Part shown: positions 21,011 to 33,492 of the stretch, one piece after another
Position numbering within the stretch: the first letter of the stretch is position 1
Layout: every line of letters starts with the position of its first letter
NCBI GenBank assembly: GCA_020310875.1
Contig: CM035432.1
Location: 94,208,467-94,272,466 of the forward strand
DNA: 64,000 nt
Reading direction: 5' to 3'
Source: Ceratopteris richardii
Lineage: Eukaryota; Streptophyta; Polypodiopsida; Polypodiales; Pteridaceae
The notes under the pieces: model-generated
Database searches by the model: none
What the model was told of the DNA's origin: nothing
Seen by the model: the letters and a program-made list of their open reading frames with translations, nothing else
Translations under genes and position numbers: made by a program

Positions 21011-22530
21011 GGGAAAGATCTCTAAAAAATCCCGTGGCTAAGCCAAGAAGTTTGACAATTCAAGAAGATAAAGACTAAGTCTATTATTCTTGCGAGGTCA
21101 AAAAGGACTTATCAAACTTGGCAAGCTTTGTCCAAGAACATGCAATTGGAACTACTATGATGTTTTTCCAAGTAGTGAAAATAAAGCTCATGCATGACTC
21201 ATGAATGTTACTTCTTTAAGCATTAAATTCTCAGTTGGATTAAAATTTTGGATTCAAGATTTGTCCAAAGGCATATAGCGGTAAACTAGATGTTTGGCCT
21301 AAAGGTTCCTTGCAAGACCTAGTAGGTGTATAAAACATAACACCTTCATCTTAGCTCTCAATATTGACACCAACAAGGGTTGGAGAAAGGTTCATTAGAA
21401 ATGATCATGAGAGAATTTAAAAGACACCAAAAGAAGTCCAAAAGCAAGATGCATTTTTGTGAATTGGAGAAAGTATCCATTGGTATGGGCAATGGAATGC
21501 TAATTCTTTTTGAGACTTTTTCTTTGTTGGCCATAAAGGAAAAGAACTCATGATTCATAAAAAGCATCAATCAAGTTATCTATTTCTTAGGAAAGTGAAT
21601 TAAGTTAATGTACCTAAATAAACCACTAGAGAAAAGGATAAAGAAACGAAGGATAGCTTTTGATATCACAGAAGTTACACTAGGTAATAACTTATTTCGT
21701 CGAACCTTGATTGAAAAAATCTTGGATGTTTGAACCTGAACTCAATTTAAAACTTGGACTTTGTGATGTTTTTTAAGTCAATATTTTGACTCTATAAAAT
21801 GCACAAAAATTGCATTTCAAGAAAGGAAGTCATAAAGACACTGAATAAAGGAAGGATTAACTTAGCCCTAGTGAAGCATAAATGTTTTGAGCAAAGCAAA
21901 AATGTCATCATTTGAAGTTGTGTGTCAACACATTGATGTTGGATACCACACTAGTATCTTGTGGTTGGATGATGTTTAGCTTTACTCCATGAATCTTTTT
22001 GAGGATCCAGTTTCCTTCTCTTAAATATAAATAAATTGATTCATTACCTTGTTGAAATGAATCTTCCAAAGAATAAAGTATTGAGTCACCTAGAATTCGA
22101 GTCACAACAAGTTCAAGTATCTTTGAAGTTTTGAATTGGTTATACAAAGTTTTAGGAACAAGGTAACTAAATCAAAGAACCAGATATACGTTCTATACAA
22201 GAATCCATTCAAACTTCAAAAGATTCTAAGTGTAGCTTGACTTATTCATTTCAGTTTGCTTCATCTTACATAGTATAACTCTAATGACTTTCAAAGAGTT
22301 TAGTATACTCTTGAAAAGAAAAGTTAGGAATCGCTCATAACACTGACGATTCCCAAGAACTTAAAGCTAGAGATTTTGTGAAAAGTGTCCTAAGTTGGAT
22401 AACTTTCATTTTGGATTTGACTCATTCAAGTAAAATTAAGGTTCAATAAAAGTAAGTGGCAAACTTTCTCCTACATTCTACGTTGGGTTTTTCTAGCCGG
22501 ATAGGACAAGTAGTCCTACAATCGGATAAT
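21010..22530 (-). repeat. Unclassified repeat X, copy 2 (inverted, diverged)
   Basis: From about 21700 to 22520 the reverse complement matches 6530-7400, with shared words such as cttgtggttggatgatgttt and aaagtttgccacttac-like stretches. 21010-21700 shows no clear match and no coding signal. The copy ends where copia D2 begins. Confidence 0.55.
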
Positions 22531-22539
22531 ACATCAAGT

Positions 22540-24005
22540 ATATGTACCCATTATGGGCATATATGATGCATCATGTACTCATAACAATAGGACTATCAAA
22601 TATCGTGAAGGGTGTTGAAAAATGATCTAGTAAACCTGCAAATATAGTTATTGAAGGTGATGCATATAACATTGAGGATGAGAATCTTCTAATTCCTATT
22701 CGTGCTTCGGTTCCTACTTCACCTATTGCAAATCAACTTCCCTGGCATGGAAAAGATGATCAAGCACATGCATTGATAGATTTTTCTATAAAACATGCCA
22801 TTATTCCTCATATTCGCTCTTGTAAAACAACAAAGAATGCTTTCCATACACTTACTGCTTTGTACTAGGCAAGAAATGAGGCTCATGTTGCTTATCTTCA
22901 AAAAAAATTAGAGAGCAAGCATATGAATGAAGGATATTCTATGGATAGTTTTTTGACATAGGTCAAAGATTTGAAAGAGCAACTGATTTTGGTAGATGAA
23001 TTCTTGCGAGATAGCTCACTAGTGCAGACCATTCTTAATGATCTTCTAGATTCATATCAGAATTTTGCTTCTACTCTTTGGTTGATGATGAAAGGAAATC
23101 CAAATGCCTTAACATTTGAGGATTTAGTTTTTTTTTTTGTCATAGGAAGACCATTCGAGGTAGAATAGGCCATTATGCATGTTGCGGATCATGCAAGAAG
23201 TCTCTTCAGTTCACTTGAGCCTGCCCCTATAGAACATATTATCACATGCACTAACAACTCCTCTTATCCTGTATTGGGCATTGGTAAGATCATTTTGACT
23301 ACTACTGATTGTAGTTTTTTCACATTGTCAAATGCTTTATTTGTGGCAGGGATCAAGAGAAATCTAATGTCAGTTTAAATATTACGAAGATCACTCTGGT
23401 TGTCAGATTTCTTGATGATAGATATGCAATTCATGATATATCAAATGGTGATATTATTATTTCTTCTCACACTTTTTGTTGTGGGTTTCATAAGCTCATA
23501 GAATATCCAAAATCTAATATAATTCAACATGTGAAGTTGAAAGTTTTCAAGCTATCTTGGATGCAAATCTTTGGCATGCATGCTTGGTCATCTGAATTTC
23601 ACTAGTTTATATGCCTACAGAAATTTGAAATGGTGTCCTCTCTGTCCAAACTGGAGGCACCTCGTAAACATGTATGTGAAGGATGTATTTTGGGGAAAAT
23701 GTAGCGTTCCTCCTTCCCAAAAGATAGTTTAGTAAAGCTACTCAAAAGTTTCAGCTTGTTCATAGTGATGTTTGTGGTCTTATGGAGACACCTTCTTTTG
23801 GGAGCTACCTTTACTTCATGACTTTTATTGATGATTTTTCTAGGCTAGCATGGGTATATCCATTGAAAGCAAATTACAAAGTGTTTATGTGCTTCAAAAA
23901 GTTTTTGGTTTTGGCCCAATATCTATCACCATGTAAAATGTGCACCCTCCATTCTAATCAAGGAGGTGAATACATGTCGTCTAATTTTAGCCCATTTATG
24001 GCTTA
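22540..24005 (+). pseudogene. Copia D2 gag, protease and integrase start
   Basis: gag motifs YPLWAYMMHHVL-like at the start, KDLKEQLILVDEFLRDSSLVQT, and HVADHA, followed directly by RSLFSSLEPAPIEH, a protease-downstream motif. About 330 bases holding the zinc knuckle and protease active site are thus deleted. The GAG-pre-integrase/HHCC region and VHSDVCG, FIDDFSRLAWVYP and GGEYMSSNFSPFMA follow. Integrase stops at 24005. Confidence 0.8.
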
Positions 24006-26340
24006 AAGTTTTCCGAGAGATTCTCTCTCCCGTCCTTGGGGCTTCCATGATAATCAAAGAAGAATGATGAGGAGACATGCATTACATGTTACCATCAATC
24101 ATAAAGGTGCTTAGAACTTGGACAAGATGTTAACTCTTCGAAGGTGGTCAAATCTTCCTAGATGGTACTAGAAACCTGAAGGAAAATGAAATTCTTGCAT
24201 GATTGAAGGGACAAGAGCATGTCAAAGAGCAACATTTTTCGCTCTTAGTGAGGCTTGCCATAATAGTGACATCAGGGAAATATGCGTTGCAGTGGGCAGA
24301 TCCTTGGCACTTTCAAATGACACGATATTCAGAATTTACAAAGCGAGAACCAAAGAGTTTTACGTGCATAAATCTTGAATCTTGAGAGTAGAAGGCCACA
24401 AATCATAGGAGAGCTTTCAATGTTTTGGTTACAAGCCAATAGCAAATTTTGCCATAAAATTGAGCGATGTTTTAATGGAAACAATTGAGCTATGGTACCA
24501 ATGACATGATGCCTTTATCTATTGCATATTAGGAAAAGAATAATTGGGTTCTTTTGAAAAGAATAATCGGGTGCTTTTGATTGTTGTGTCCTACAACCCA
24601 AGTGAAGAGAAAAGTATTTTGGGAGGCTTAGGAGAGGACACTCATACATACCGGCATGATGTGACTTCCATAAAAGAATCCCTTTAAATCCCTGTGTGCG
24701 GAGGAGAAGAACATTAGCATTTTTTTCAAGCAACCTTTGTACGGATTGTGCAGTTTTGTTTCCCTCCCACACTGCCTTGCACATCTTGAACCACTACTTT
24801 TTTTTTTTCTGCTTTTGTTTTTGTCCTTGGCTTTAGGACCTGCAAAATTAGCCATATGAATCACTATATATAGATCATGGAATGCGTTGTGTTTAGCGTT
24901 GGTTGTTTTCCTTTGATGCAAGTTATTTCTACGCTTGGCTAACCGATGTTCTTCATCTGTTCCGAATATGTTTTCTTTTTAAAAGGAAGCCTTGACCTTG
25001 GCCTACTCTCCCAAACTTTAATTAAAAAAAGGTGGAAAAAAGTTACAAGTGAATGGGACTAGTGCCCTTGGGACCCCTTGAATCCCACAAAGCAGGAGCA
25101 AAACTTGAAGATCTAGAGAGTGTTACAAAGGAGGCCCACTTGGATTTGTTATTTTCGATGAGAAAAACTTTATGCTGCCGAAAGGGTGGGGACCACTTGT
25201 AGTTGGTGATTCTTTTCCACACTCCACTGCACTTGGTCTGGCAAGAGGCGTTGGCTTTCGGTGCGCTTTCCAAATGCCTAAACAATTGCATCATCAAGCT
25301 TATCCATAAAACGGTAACAAGAATAGGATTGAAAACTGGTGCCCGATAACGATACTTCAAACATGGTACAAGATTCTTACAAAAGTAATTGCCAACAAAA
25401 TTTTTTACCACTTGAAGAGATGGCTTAGTGAGAACCAAAAAAAAATTCATCAAGGGTAGATCAATATTGAAAACTGTTCGGAATATGTTTGATTACGTGA
25501 TTCTAGGTCTGAGTGGAGTTCAGGCTAAGTGTGATTGTGTATAGATATCTGGATAAGTGTACATATGAGCGTTGGGATTTGTTTACAGTAGCCAAAGAGA
25601 TCAATACAAGTTTCAGTGTTTATTCCGACGAGTAAAACGGGAAACAACGTTGTTGACATCTCTACGTTAGAAATCCAACTCATTCATGGCTAGCATCTTG
25701 ATGGGTCGAGTCTACGTCAGTGATAATAGAAGTGCGAGGGGGATTAATTTGGTTTTCTGAGCCCATTTATCTCCTTTCTATCGTGAGTTTTCAAACAAAT
25801 TTTATCTCCTTTCTATCGTGGGTTTTCTGATTACAAGATCAACCTCTGATCCTTTATATCGTTAAAGCTTTGAGAATCGACAAAATTCAAATCATGTTGC
25901 CCTTCCCCCCTCCCCTCCTCTCTCTCTTCTTCTATCTCTCTCATACAAGATGGAGTGCGATCAAAAGACAGACACATACACTCACATGTACACACACACA
26001 GAGACATGCAGAGTCAATGTTGTCTAGGCTGCCGACCAAGGGAAGAGGCACAGGAGAACTATAGTCTATGCTGATGCTCATGTGACTAGTGCCGCCATTT
26101 TTCATTTCGTTGATCTCTTGAGAACGAGGAGTTCTTATCGTTGTAGCCTTGGATTTTCGTAATGGCTTGAATATGTTGTTCATGGGAAAGTGAGGCTCAC
26201 AATTGCTGCATCATATTCAATACAAAATTGACACTATTTTATAATTGTTATACATGCTCACTGGAAGCATGATCCATGCACCATAAAATTGGATCCATGG
26301 TAGTGGGCTTGATCCATCCACTATGCACTCCACTCCGACA
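24006..26340. other. 2.3-kb insertion in copia D2, mostly unclassified
   Basis: The integrase frame stops after SPFMA at 24005 and resumes at about 26345 (ggtataaaac…), so this stretch was inserted. Apart from the LINE at 24974-25473 I recognise nothing. Pyrimidine-rich sequence lies near 25905-25945 and CA-rich words near 25970-26000. A short direct repeat of tttatctcctttctatcgtg occurs near 25767 and 25800. Confidence 0.6.
24974..25473 (-). mobile_element. 5'-inverted (twin-primed) LINE insertion
   Basis: 24974-25224 reads on the minus strand as the 3' end of a plant LINE (NYKWSPPFRQHKVFLIENNKSKW, PALWDSRGPKG). 25225-25473 reads on the plus strand as a more upstream reverse transcriptase piece (LVWQEALAFGAL, IIKLIHK, TWYKILTKVIANKI). 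Both parts match the longer LINE at 28290-30930. The whole is flanked by a 17-bp duplication, ctgttccgaatatgttt at 24957-24973 and ctgttcggaatatgttt at 25474-25490. Confidence 0.83.
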
Positions 26341-26419
26341 ATGTGGTATAAAACATTAGTGTACAGTGCCATGTCCATCCACTCTGACAATGTGGTATAA
26401 AACATTAGTGTACAGTGCC
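26330..26419 (+). repeat. 41-bp direct repeat at the D2 insertion junction
   Basis: ccactccgacaatgtgg…gtgcc at 26330-26370 recurs at 26379-26419. The repeated unit includes both foreign sequence and copia integrase sequence, so the duplication arose after the insertion. Confidence 0.8.
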
Positions 26420-28289
26420 GTATACACCTCAACAGAATGGAGTTGTTGAAAGAAAGAATAGGTCTCTCATGGAGATGGAAAGGTGTATGGCCGAAAGTTA
26501 GGTTTTACCACATAGATTTTGGTTTGGGCTATTATGTGTACAACGTATGCACTTAATAGCCAAGCACTGCATTCCATCACTCCATATGAGGGTTGGCATG
26601 GTGGCAAGCCATTTGTTGCTCATCTATCTGTCTTTGGTTGTCTGGGATATGATTAGTGCTTGAACAACAACATAGAAAATTGGATGATAAAGCAATAAAA
26701 TGTATTTTTGTTAGGTAGAGTTCTGAAAGCAAAGGCTATGATTTGTATCATCCACAAACGAAAAGCATTTTGGTTAGCAATGATGTTGTTTTTGTGGAAG
26801 ATGCAATTCACCCATTACTTTCATGTACTAAGGAGACATCAATTAGCTCCAAAGACATGTATGACACTTTGCTACCTCTTTTTATAGGTGGACATTCAAT
26901 TGCTAGACCAAATTAGGCAATTTCTTAGCCTTTACATGTTTCACATGATGGTGTAGAGCATTGGAATTTTTATGCGCATTTAGATGATGCACTTTTTGAT
27001 GAGAGGGCTGATATAGAGGAGGCAAAAGCTTTGCCTAAATGGTTGGTGGAGACTTTGCGAGATAGAAAATTAGATGCAACTTTGTGATAGCATACTCGTT
27101 TAGGCTCTCATAGTGCTTCTTTTGCATCAGATTGCTATGTTATGGCTACCTCTAGTATTTGGGATGAGGAAGCACAAAACTCAGAAAATTGGATGGCTGC
27201 TATGCAATCACAATATGTGAGCTATTATGAAGAATGGTACTTGGTCCTTATGTGACTTGCCTCTAGGCAAAAAGGCCATTGGAGCTAAATGGGTATACAA
27301 GTTGAAGCATGAGCTTGATGGAATAGTTGATAGGTATAAGGTTAGGCTTTTTGCAGAAGGTTATGCTCAAAAAAGAGGCATTCATTTTGATGAGAGCTTT
27401 ACACCTACTTGCTGAATAACCACCGTTCATAACATATGTGCACTTCCACCTCATCATGGTTGGAATGTATATCAGTTTGACATTCAAACTACATTTTTGA
27501 ATGGGGACTTACATGAAGAAGTGTATATATTTCAGCTCCATGGTTTTTGTGTAGAAAGACCATGAAAACAAAGTGTGCATGTTGAAAAAGACGTTATATG
27601 GTTTGAGCCAAGCACCACTTGCTTGATAAGAAGAGATACATGCCTACTTGATTGCACATGGTTTTGAGAACAATCCAATTGAAAGAACCTTATATGTTAA
27701 GCATGCAAATGATGTGCTTCTAATCATTATTGTCTTTGTTGATGGCATCCTGCTCATTGGTCCTAAGGAGAAGCATATTTCTAATTTTTAGGCTGATTTG
27801 CATGCCTCTTTTGAGATGTGAGATTTGGGGCCGTTGCATCATTATTTCAGCATTCAGTTTATGCAAGTTGATGGCAGAATAGCTTTGTGTCAAACAAAAT
27901 ATTTTGACATGTTATTAAAACATTTTTGCATTGAACACTACAAACCTATTGCCACTCCTATGAAAACAGTTTTATAGTTGAGTCTTCATGATGCTGGAGA
28001 TGCATTTGACATTGTTCTCTATCAACAAGCTATTGGATCTTTGATTTACTTATGCATAACTCGGCATGATATTCAATTTTTATCTTTGAGATGAGCAAGT
28101 TTATGCATTGTCAAGGTGTAAGCATTGGCAAGAGGTTAAGCACATCTTTTGGCTACTTGAGTGATAATTGACTACATGGATTGTTTTATCGCAAGGGGGA
28201 TCACTACGGCCAAGTTTACATGTTTTTTCTTTACTCTGACTGGGGTGGTTTCTATGACACTTGTGTGTCCACTAGTTGTTTTTGTTTCA
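26345..28289 (+). pseudogene. Copia D2 integrase end, reverse transcriptase, RNase H start
   Basis: Integrase ([21 protein letters not shown]), its C-terminal part, RT ([42 protein letters not shown]), an altered active site FVDG at 27735-27746 instead of YVDD, and RNase H up to CFCFMLV. Numerous stops. It is cut at about 28289 by a LINE. The second catalytic Asp of RT is lost, so the copy is inactive by sequence. Confidence 0.83.
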
Positions 28290-30930
28290 TGCTTGTTAGA
28301 TTGAGTGCAAGACTGATGAAGAAAATATTGTGGTGATTCTCAATCACTTCTTCTAGTTTTTGGGTGTTTCCATGCCACTTTTTGCTCATAGGCGTGATAG
28401 CATGGTAGCCATCTTTAGAGTGAGAATAAAAAGAATTCCACAAAATATGAATGCTCTTCTTGAAGCTCCCATTTTAGATAATGGGATTTTGGAGACTATT
28501 GATTCGTTTTGTAATGGCAAAAACCCGTGGCTGGATGTCCTCACCAATGAGTTTTTCAAGACCTTGAAGTATGCGGTGACTATTCCGTTATGTCTTGTCC
28601 GAAAAAAGGCCCTGTCTTTTGGCACATTGGTTGAATCTCACAATGAAGGAATTATCAAGCTTATTCACAAAAAAGGTATCAAAAATAGGATTGGAAATTG
28701 GCATCAAATAACGATGTTACAAAATCGTTATAGGATCCTCGTTTTTATTGCTAATTGCATTGCTCATCACTTATAAAACTGGAATAATGAAGATTAGAAG
28801 GGGTTGACCAAGGGGTGGTCCATCCTCGAGGCTATGATTGATGTTTGGGAAGGATTTGCTTTTGCTATAGAATCTGCTCAAGGTGTCCTCTTCCTTAAGA
28901 TTGACTTCCACAAAGCTTATGACGAACTCAAGTGAGACTTCATTCTTCTCTTTGGAGTTGCGATCAATGGTATCGGTTGCCTACTTAAAAATTACACATG
29001 CTTAGGTCCTATTCAAGGCCTCTTTCTTCTACTCGATCAAGACTAGATGATCATCTGACTCTTTGTTGATGACATGAATGCTTTTGTGCATAAGGATTCG
29101 ACCAGCATTGATACCTTTTGGTGTTGCCCAAATACATTTTGTGAGGCATCAGGCTCAAAAATAAACCACTCTAAAATGGTTTTCAAGACTATTATTGGGC
29201 ATCCACATCAAATTTTGATTGACCATGGCTATGAATTGATCCCAAGGAGAGAGATCTTCTATATGTTAGGTAACTGGATATAATTAAATGTTTTAATGGA
29301 TCAATGATGGAACTTGGCTCTTTCTATGCTTTGTAACAAGTTGGCGTACTAGAAATGTTTGCAATTAAAATTGTTTGGTGAGCTATGTGGTTAATACGTT
29401 CATTCTTTCTTTGATTATTTACTTTTTTTCTTGCTAGAGACCAAAAGACCAAGAGATTTCCAAATTGGAAAGAATTTATAGATACTTTCTCTGGATTGGA
29501 GGTCCTAACAGGAAGGGTGTGCTCAAAATTAAATGGGCTACTTGCATAAGCCAAAAAGACCAAGTTGGGTAAGGCATTCTAGATATTGAAGGAATGGCCA
29601 ATAAGTTGGCAAAAAAATTGTTAATTAAAGCATGGAGCTATAAGGAGGCCTCTTGGGCAAAACTGATTTTTTAGAAAGAAGAGCTCTCTTAGGCTTGTGG
29701 GCCAGGGTGGAAGGGATTTGATCTTCTAAATCTTTTATCTCCCCCTATGCGATGACTCCTAGAGGCTCGAACTTGGTTTACTCTCTATGGAAGAGTTGGA
29801 AAAAAGTGAAACAATATGTCAAGATCAATGAAGATTGTAAATTGGTGGCTGCTATTAGACAAAATGATTTGATCTAGTTCCCTATTAAAGGCATGAGAGG
29901 TGTTGATTCTTAGAAGATCCCAAAATCTAGGAGGCTTTGGAACAAAAGTTTCCTTCTGTGGAAGCACTTCAAGAATCAACACACATGCCAATCAATTAGA
30001 TTTGAGGACATTGACTTGGCTAGGAGAGTTGACTATGAAGAATGGTGCATGTTGCAAAACACGTTCAATGCTTGGGATTGCTCGAAGACTTGCCTCCTTA
30101 TTGTGCATGAGCCCCCATGCTTTGAGGGTCTAAGATGGCACAACAATAGCAATCCTGATAAAATTCTGAGGTTCAAGAAGAATGTGGACTTTATGTAACA
30201 CTTAATAGGAGGTGGTGTTTGAATTGGCCAGGTTTAAGGTGGGATTTTAAGTTTTAAATGCTTTGACATCCCCTCATCATAGTCCTTAAGTGGCAATTCC
30301 TCCTCCGGGGAATTTGGACCAATGTAAAAGCTTACAAAACTTGCAGTGCCCCTCGTTGCTGTAAATGTTGCCTTCATGGCAATGAAGATTTGGGACACCT
30401 CTTCTTTTTGTGCCCTAAATAAGTGTCAGTCTAGCAGACCCTTGGCAAAATTTTGTTGCTACAGAGACAAATCAACTGGAAGCAAGCGATATTGGGCGAA
30501 GTGATCCATTTTTCTTTAGCATTGTGGAATGCTATAATAGGCAAGGCCCTCTAGGAGATTTGGAAAGAGCGTTGTGCTTCCAACTTAGGCGACCCTCCTC
30601 AAGAATGGTCGATCAAAAAATATCTTTTCCTTTTAGGAAAGAATTCCCAATTGTAAGAAGCCCCCGCCATTTAAACATCATAAAGTGTTCTTCGTCGAGA
30701 GCAATAAAACTAAATTCAAATGGACCCCACATGAGAGGCACAAAAGGGTTATTAACCTTCTTTGTAATGTTCTCAAATTCAACCAAGTTTTGTAGCAACC
30801 TCTCCATTGTGGAATTCGAGGGGTCTCATGGGTAGCAACCTCTGCCTCGTGGGATTCAACCAAGTTTTGTAGCAACCTCTCCCTTGTGGGATTCAAGGAG
30901 TCCCAAGGGTACTACGCCCGTTCACAACCC
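28290..30930 (+). mobile_element. 5'-truncated LINE (non-LTR retrotransposon)
   Basis: Plus-strand translation in several frames shows a plant LINE: APILDNGILETIDSFCNGKNPWLDVLTNEFF, GIIKLIHKKG, NWHQITML, then LFLKIDFHKAYDEL, the FVDD box at 29062-29073, ASGSKINHSKMVF, and later WKGFDLLN and the zf-RVT end (LGHLFFLCP, LWNAIIGKALLEIWKERC). The usual RT motifs are recognisable but interrupted by stops. It inserted into copia D2 RNase H. The 3' tail carries a 70-bp direct repeat (near 30779 and 30849). Confidence 0.82.
28620..30440 (+). pseudogene. LINE reverse transcriptase and zf-RVT domain, broken
   Basis: The longest clear pieces are 28360-28776 (linker and RT start), 29074-29283 (RT after the FVDD box) and 29900-30200 (C-terminal part). 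The FVDD catalytic box is intact, but stops lie on both sides, including before KGLTKGWSILEAM, where one normally finds a KGF…GRSI motif. The zf-RVT region near 30340-30425 keeps CCKCC and GHLFFLCP. The protein would nick DNA and reverse-transcribe its own RNA at the target site; here it cannot be made. Confidence 0.8.
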
Positions 30931-31020
30931 TAGGCTCTGTCGCGACCACCCGGAGTCCCAACCGACAGACACACCGTCTTGAACACCTGAGCAGCGACAC
31001 TCTCAGCAACCTCTGATGAC

Positions 31021-31482
31021 ACTAAACCTGAAGCAAGTCTAATCAAACGACGCACTGAATTTGGTCGGCACTACAGCATGGATGACGTTCAATCAAGCAT
31101 GGTGCAGCCATTATAAGCTGTCTCCAAAGAGAAACTGTCAGAGTTGATTTGTTGTGAGCTTCTTGAGTTGATGTTGGCGTTGCTGTTTGCGCACTGCGTT
31201 GTTAGAGAAGACGAAAGTGGGCGCTTCTCCAAGTGTTGTCGCTAAACTAAACCTGAAGCAAGTCTAATCAAACGACGCACTGAATTTGGTCGGCACTACA
31301 GCATGGATGACGTTCAATCAAGCATGGTGCAGCCATTATAAGCTGTCTCCAAAGAGAAACTGTCAGAGTTGATTACTGTCAGAGTTGATTTGTTGTGAGC
31401 TACTTGAGTTGATGTTGGCGTTGCTGTTTGCGCACTGCGTTGTTAGAGAAGACGAAAGTGGGCGCTTCTCCAAGTGTTGTCG
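31021..31482. repeat. Near-perfect 225-bp tandem duplication
   Basis: Unit 1 is 31021-31245; unit 2 starts at 31246 with the same actaaacctgaagcaag. They differ by a 17-bp insertion in unit 2 (a second ctgtcagagttgatt) and one substitution (cttcttgag against ctacttgag). The near identity points to a recent event in otherwise decayed DNA. No open frame of note. Confidence 0.9.
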
Positions 31483-32639
31483 TGCACTGTTGGAGTTGAG
31501 TTTGGAGCTACCATGCTCCGATCCATAGAAATCAAGACGGGTCGATGCTACCATGCTCCGCTTAGCTTGTAGATAATTTGTGCCAAGATGGGACGTTTCA
31601 TCATTGTTTGTGCAAGAATTTTACTGTTCGATGTTTTGTTTATGGAATAGATAGATAATTCATTTTAATCTCTCTTCTAGGACTGGAAAAAGTGTATGAA
31701 GATATCCGACGAGGAGAGATGCATGGGCAGTTATCTAGAAGACCCTTTTTTTTGAGAGAGAGAGAATACAATGAATTGGAAAGACACACACCAAACATCG
31801 TAAGGTAAAGGCACTCATCTTGGGATACTCATGGACACCCATCTTGGGAAACTCATGGATATATGTGTAGCCAAGATTTGAACTCAAGATTTCCTTCGAG
31901 AGATTCAAAGCATTAAGCACTATGCTATGGAGCTTGGACCAGAGCTTTCATTTCTTACAGAGGTGGTTTGGAGACGTCTTATCGCACGAGTAGCTTTGAC
32001 AAGTGCTGAAGGAGAGAGATCTATTATGAGCTATTTGAACATTATGGCTGATGGAGAACAAAGGCAGATATAGAATCTTGAAGGAGAGTGGTGACATTGA
32101 TTCATAGGAGATTGCAAAGAATGAACTGGAGGAGCATCTTGACTGGCAAAGATGTTGCTAATATTGATCCATGACATAACGCAACTTAGAAGTTAATGAA
32201 GTGAACAACTTTTCCGCCACTTGCAGCAGAAGGAAGTTTGAGATCTTCAATGTCTTACATACATTTATCCATAATTGTATTGTATATTTGCTACCTATGT
32301 CTCTCCGGTGTTTTGGATACCTATACATGCTAAGAAATTGGGGTTATATGTGTCACAATTTTGATACTATTGTAAGTGTTTTTCTATGATATTCATTGAT
32401 GACATTCTATCATAACTCTCCAGTAGATAATCATCAATGCTCTTAACCAATATGTAATAGGCGCCACTGAATCCTCATGTATTACTTATTCATAATTTTT
32501 TAATCATTTGTATGACAGCGGGAAAAGCTTTATAAGTCAATGCGAATATAAAAGTTCGACCCCTCACTTTGATAATGCTAATTTCTTGGAGTGCCATTTA
32601 TCATAGAAATTAATTTTTGTTAAATTTGTGGTAGAGAAT
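31483..32639. other. Unclassified intergenic stretch
   Basis: No gene or repeat family recognised. A (ga)n-rich run lies at 31750-31765, and a short direct repeat catcttggga…ctcatgga lies near 31817 and 31842. Confidence 0.6.
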
Positions 32640-33258
32640 GTGTGATATTCCTTGAGATATTAAATTTATCTCATATTTGTTGTATCTATAAACCCACTTA
32701 GTACCAATGTCATTCTTACCTTTTGACGATTCAGATAACTCCCAAGTGAAATTAGAAATCGATTCTATTCACAAAAATCACACTTGGAGTTATTTCGATT
32801 TGCAAGTGTAGTAGGGCATTTTTTAATACCTTGCATAATATGTCATAGTTCTTCTCCTACCAATACATGACACATCATATATGCCCATCCATCTTATCCT
32901 CAACAAGCAACATATTGAATACATCATTGATTTTATACATGGCCATTTACTAAAGACCATGATGCAATTGTGTCTCAAAAAGTTGAACAGAACCACCCTC
33001 TTGAGCTTTGCTAAGCTTGTCACACACTTTGAGATGCTTGTATTCGTGAACCAAAACCTATACATACGTTTGGCACAAAAGGACAAAATTTTGCAGCCTG
33101 AAATGAATCAGATCAAAATTTTGATACCACAAAGTAAACCTAGTTTGATTTGCTAACTGTCTTGACCATGCTCAGTAATTTTCATGCGATTCTAATTCTA
33201 TGACCAGAGCAGTGTCGAGGATGCCATAGATAAAGCGACAACTTCCTATGGTACCAAT
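32640..33258 (-). pseudogene. Copia scrap: RT start plus gag start and leader
   Basis: Minus strand. 32823-33090 aligns with the leader and first gag codons of the B/F family (DVFNMLLVEDKMDG-like against DVFRMLVVEDKLDG), and 32690-32760 looks like the RT start (GTKWVYRY). The two are fused, so gag to integrase is deleted. The primer site at 33246-33257 is degraded (ctatggtacca in place of ctctgatacca on the plus strand). Confidence 0.68.
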
Positions 33259-33492
33259 TATTGGAGTTTGAGGTTTGTGTAAGCACATGAACAACACAAA
33301 GAAGAAAAAGAAGAAGAATATTGGAGTACAGCACAACACTACATAATTACCAAGTGAATGTACAACGATAAGTGCTCTATTAGGGTTCTAGGCATGTATA
33401 CAAACTAGGGGAAGAAACCTCCTAAAGAGGAAAAAAGTGCCTCGACAGTCCTAATTGTGTTCACACACATCTCTATCAAAATATATCAAGCA
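33259..33492 (-). repeat. Old 5' LTR of the B/F copia family
   Basis: Reads tattggagtttg … atatatcaagca, clearly related to the 230-bp LTRs of B, F, H and I, including the cctcctaaagagg and gtgttcacacacat segments, but far more diverged; the outer TG has become TA. It belongs with the minus-strand scrap to its left. Confidence 0.72.

Larger units (their letters stand above)
22535..28289 (+). mobile_element. Degenerate copia D2, interrupted
   Basis: Plus-strand remains of an old relative of the B/F family: gag from about 22540, a jump from the gag end into protease at about 23195, integrase to 24005, a 2.3-kb insertion, then integrase, reverse transcriptase and part of RNase H to 28289. Many stops. 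No LTR was found on either side: the left edge abuts repeat X and the right edge abuts a LINE. Confidence 0.83.

Noticed and set aside
31021..31482. CRISPR-like array
   Set aside because: Only two long contiguous units, no spacers, and a eukaryotic setting.
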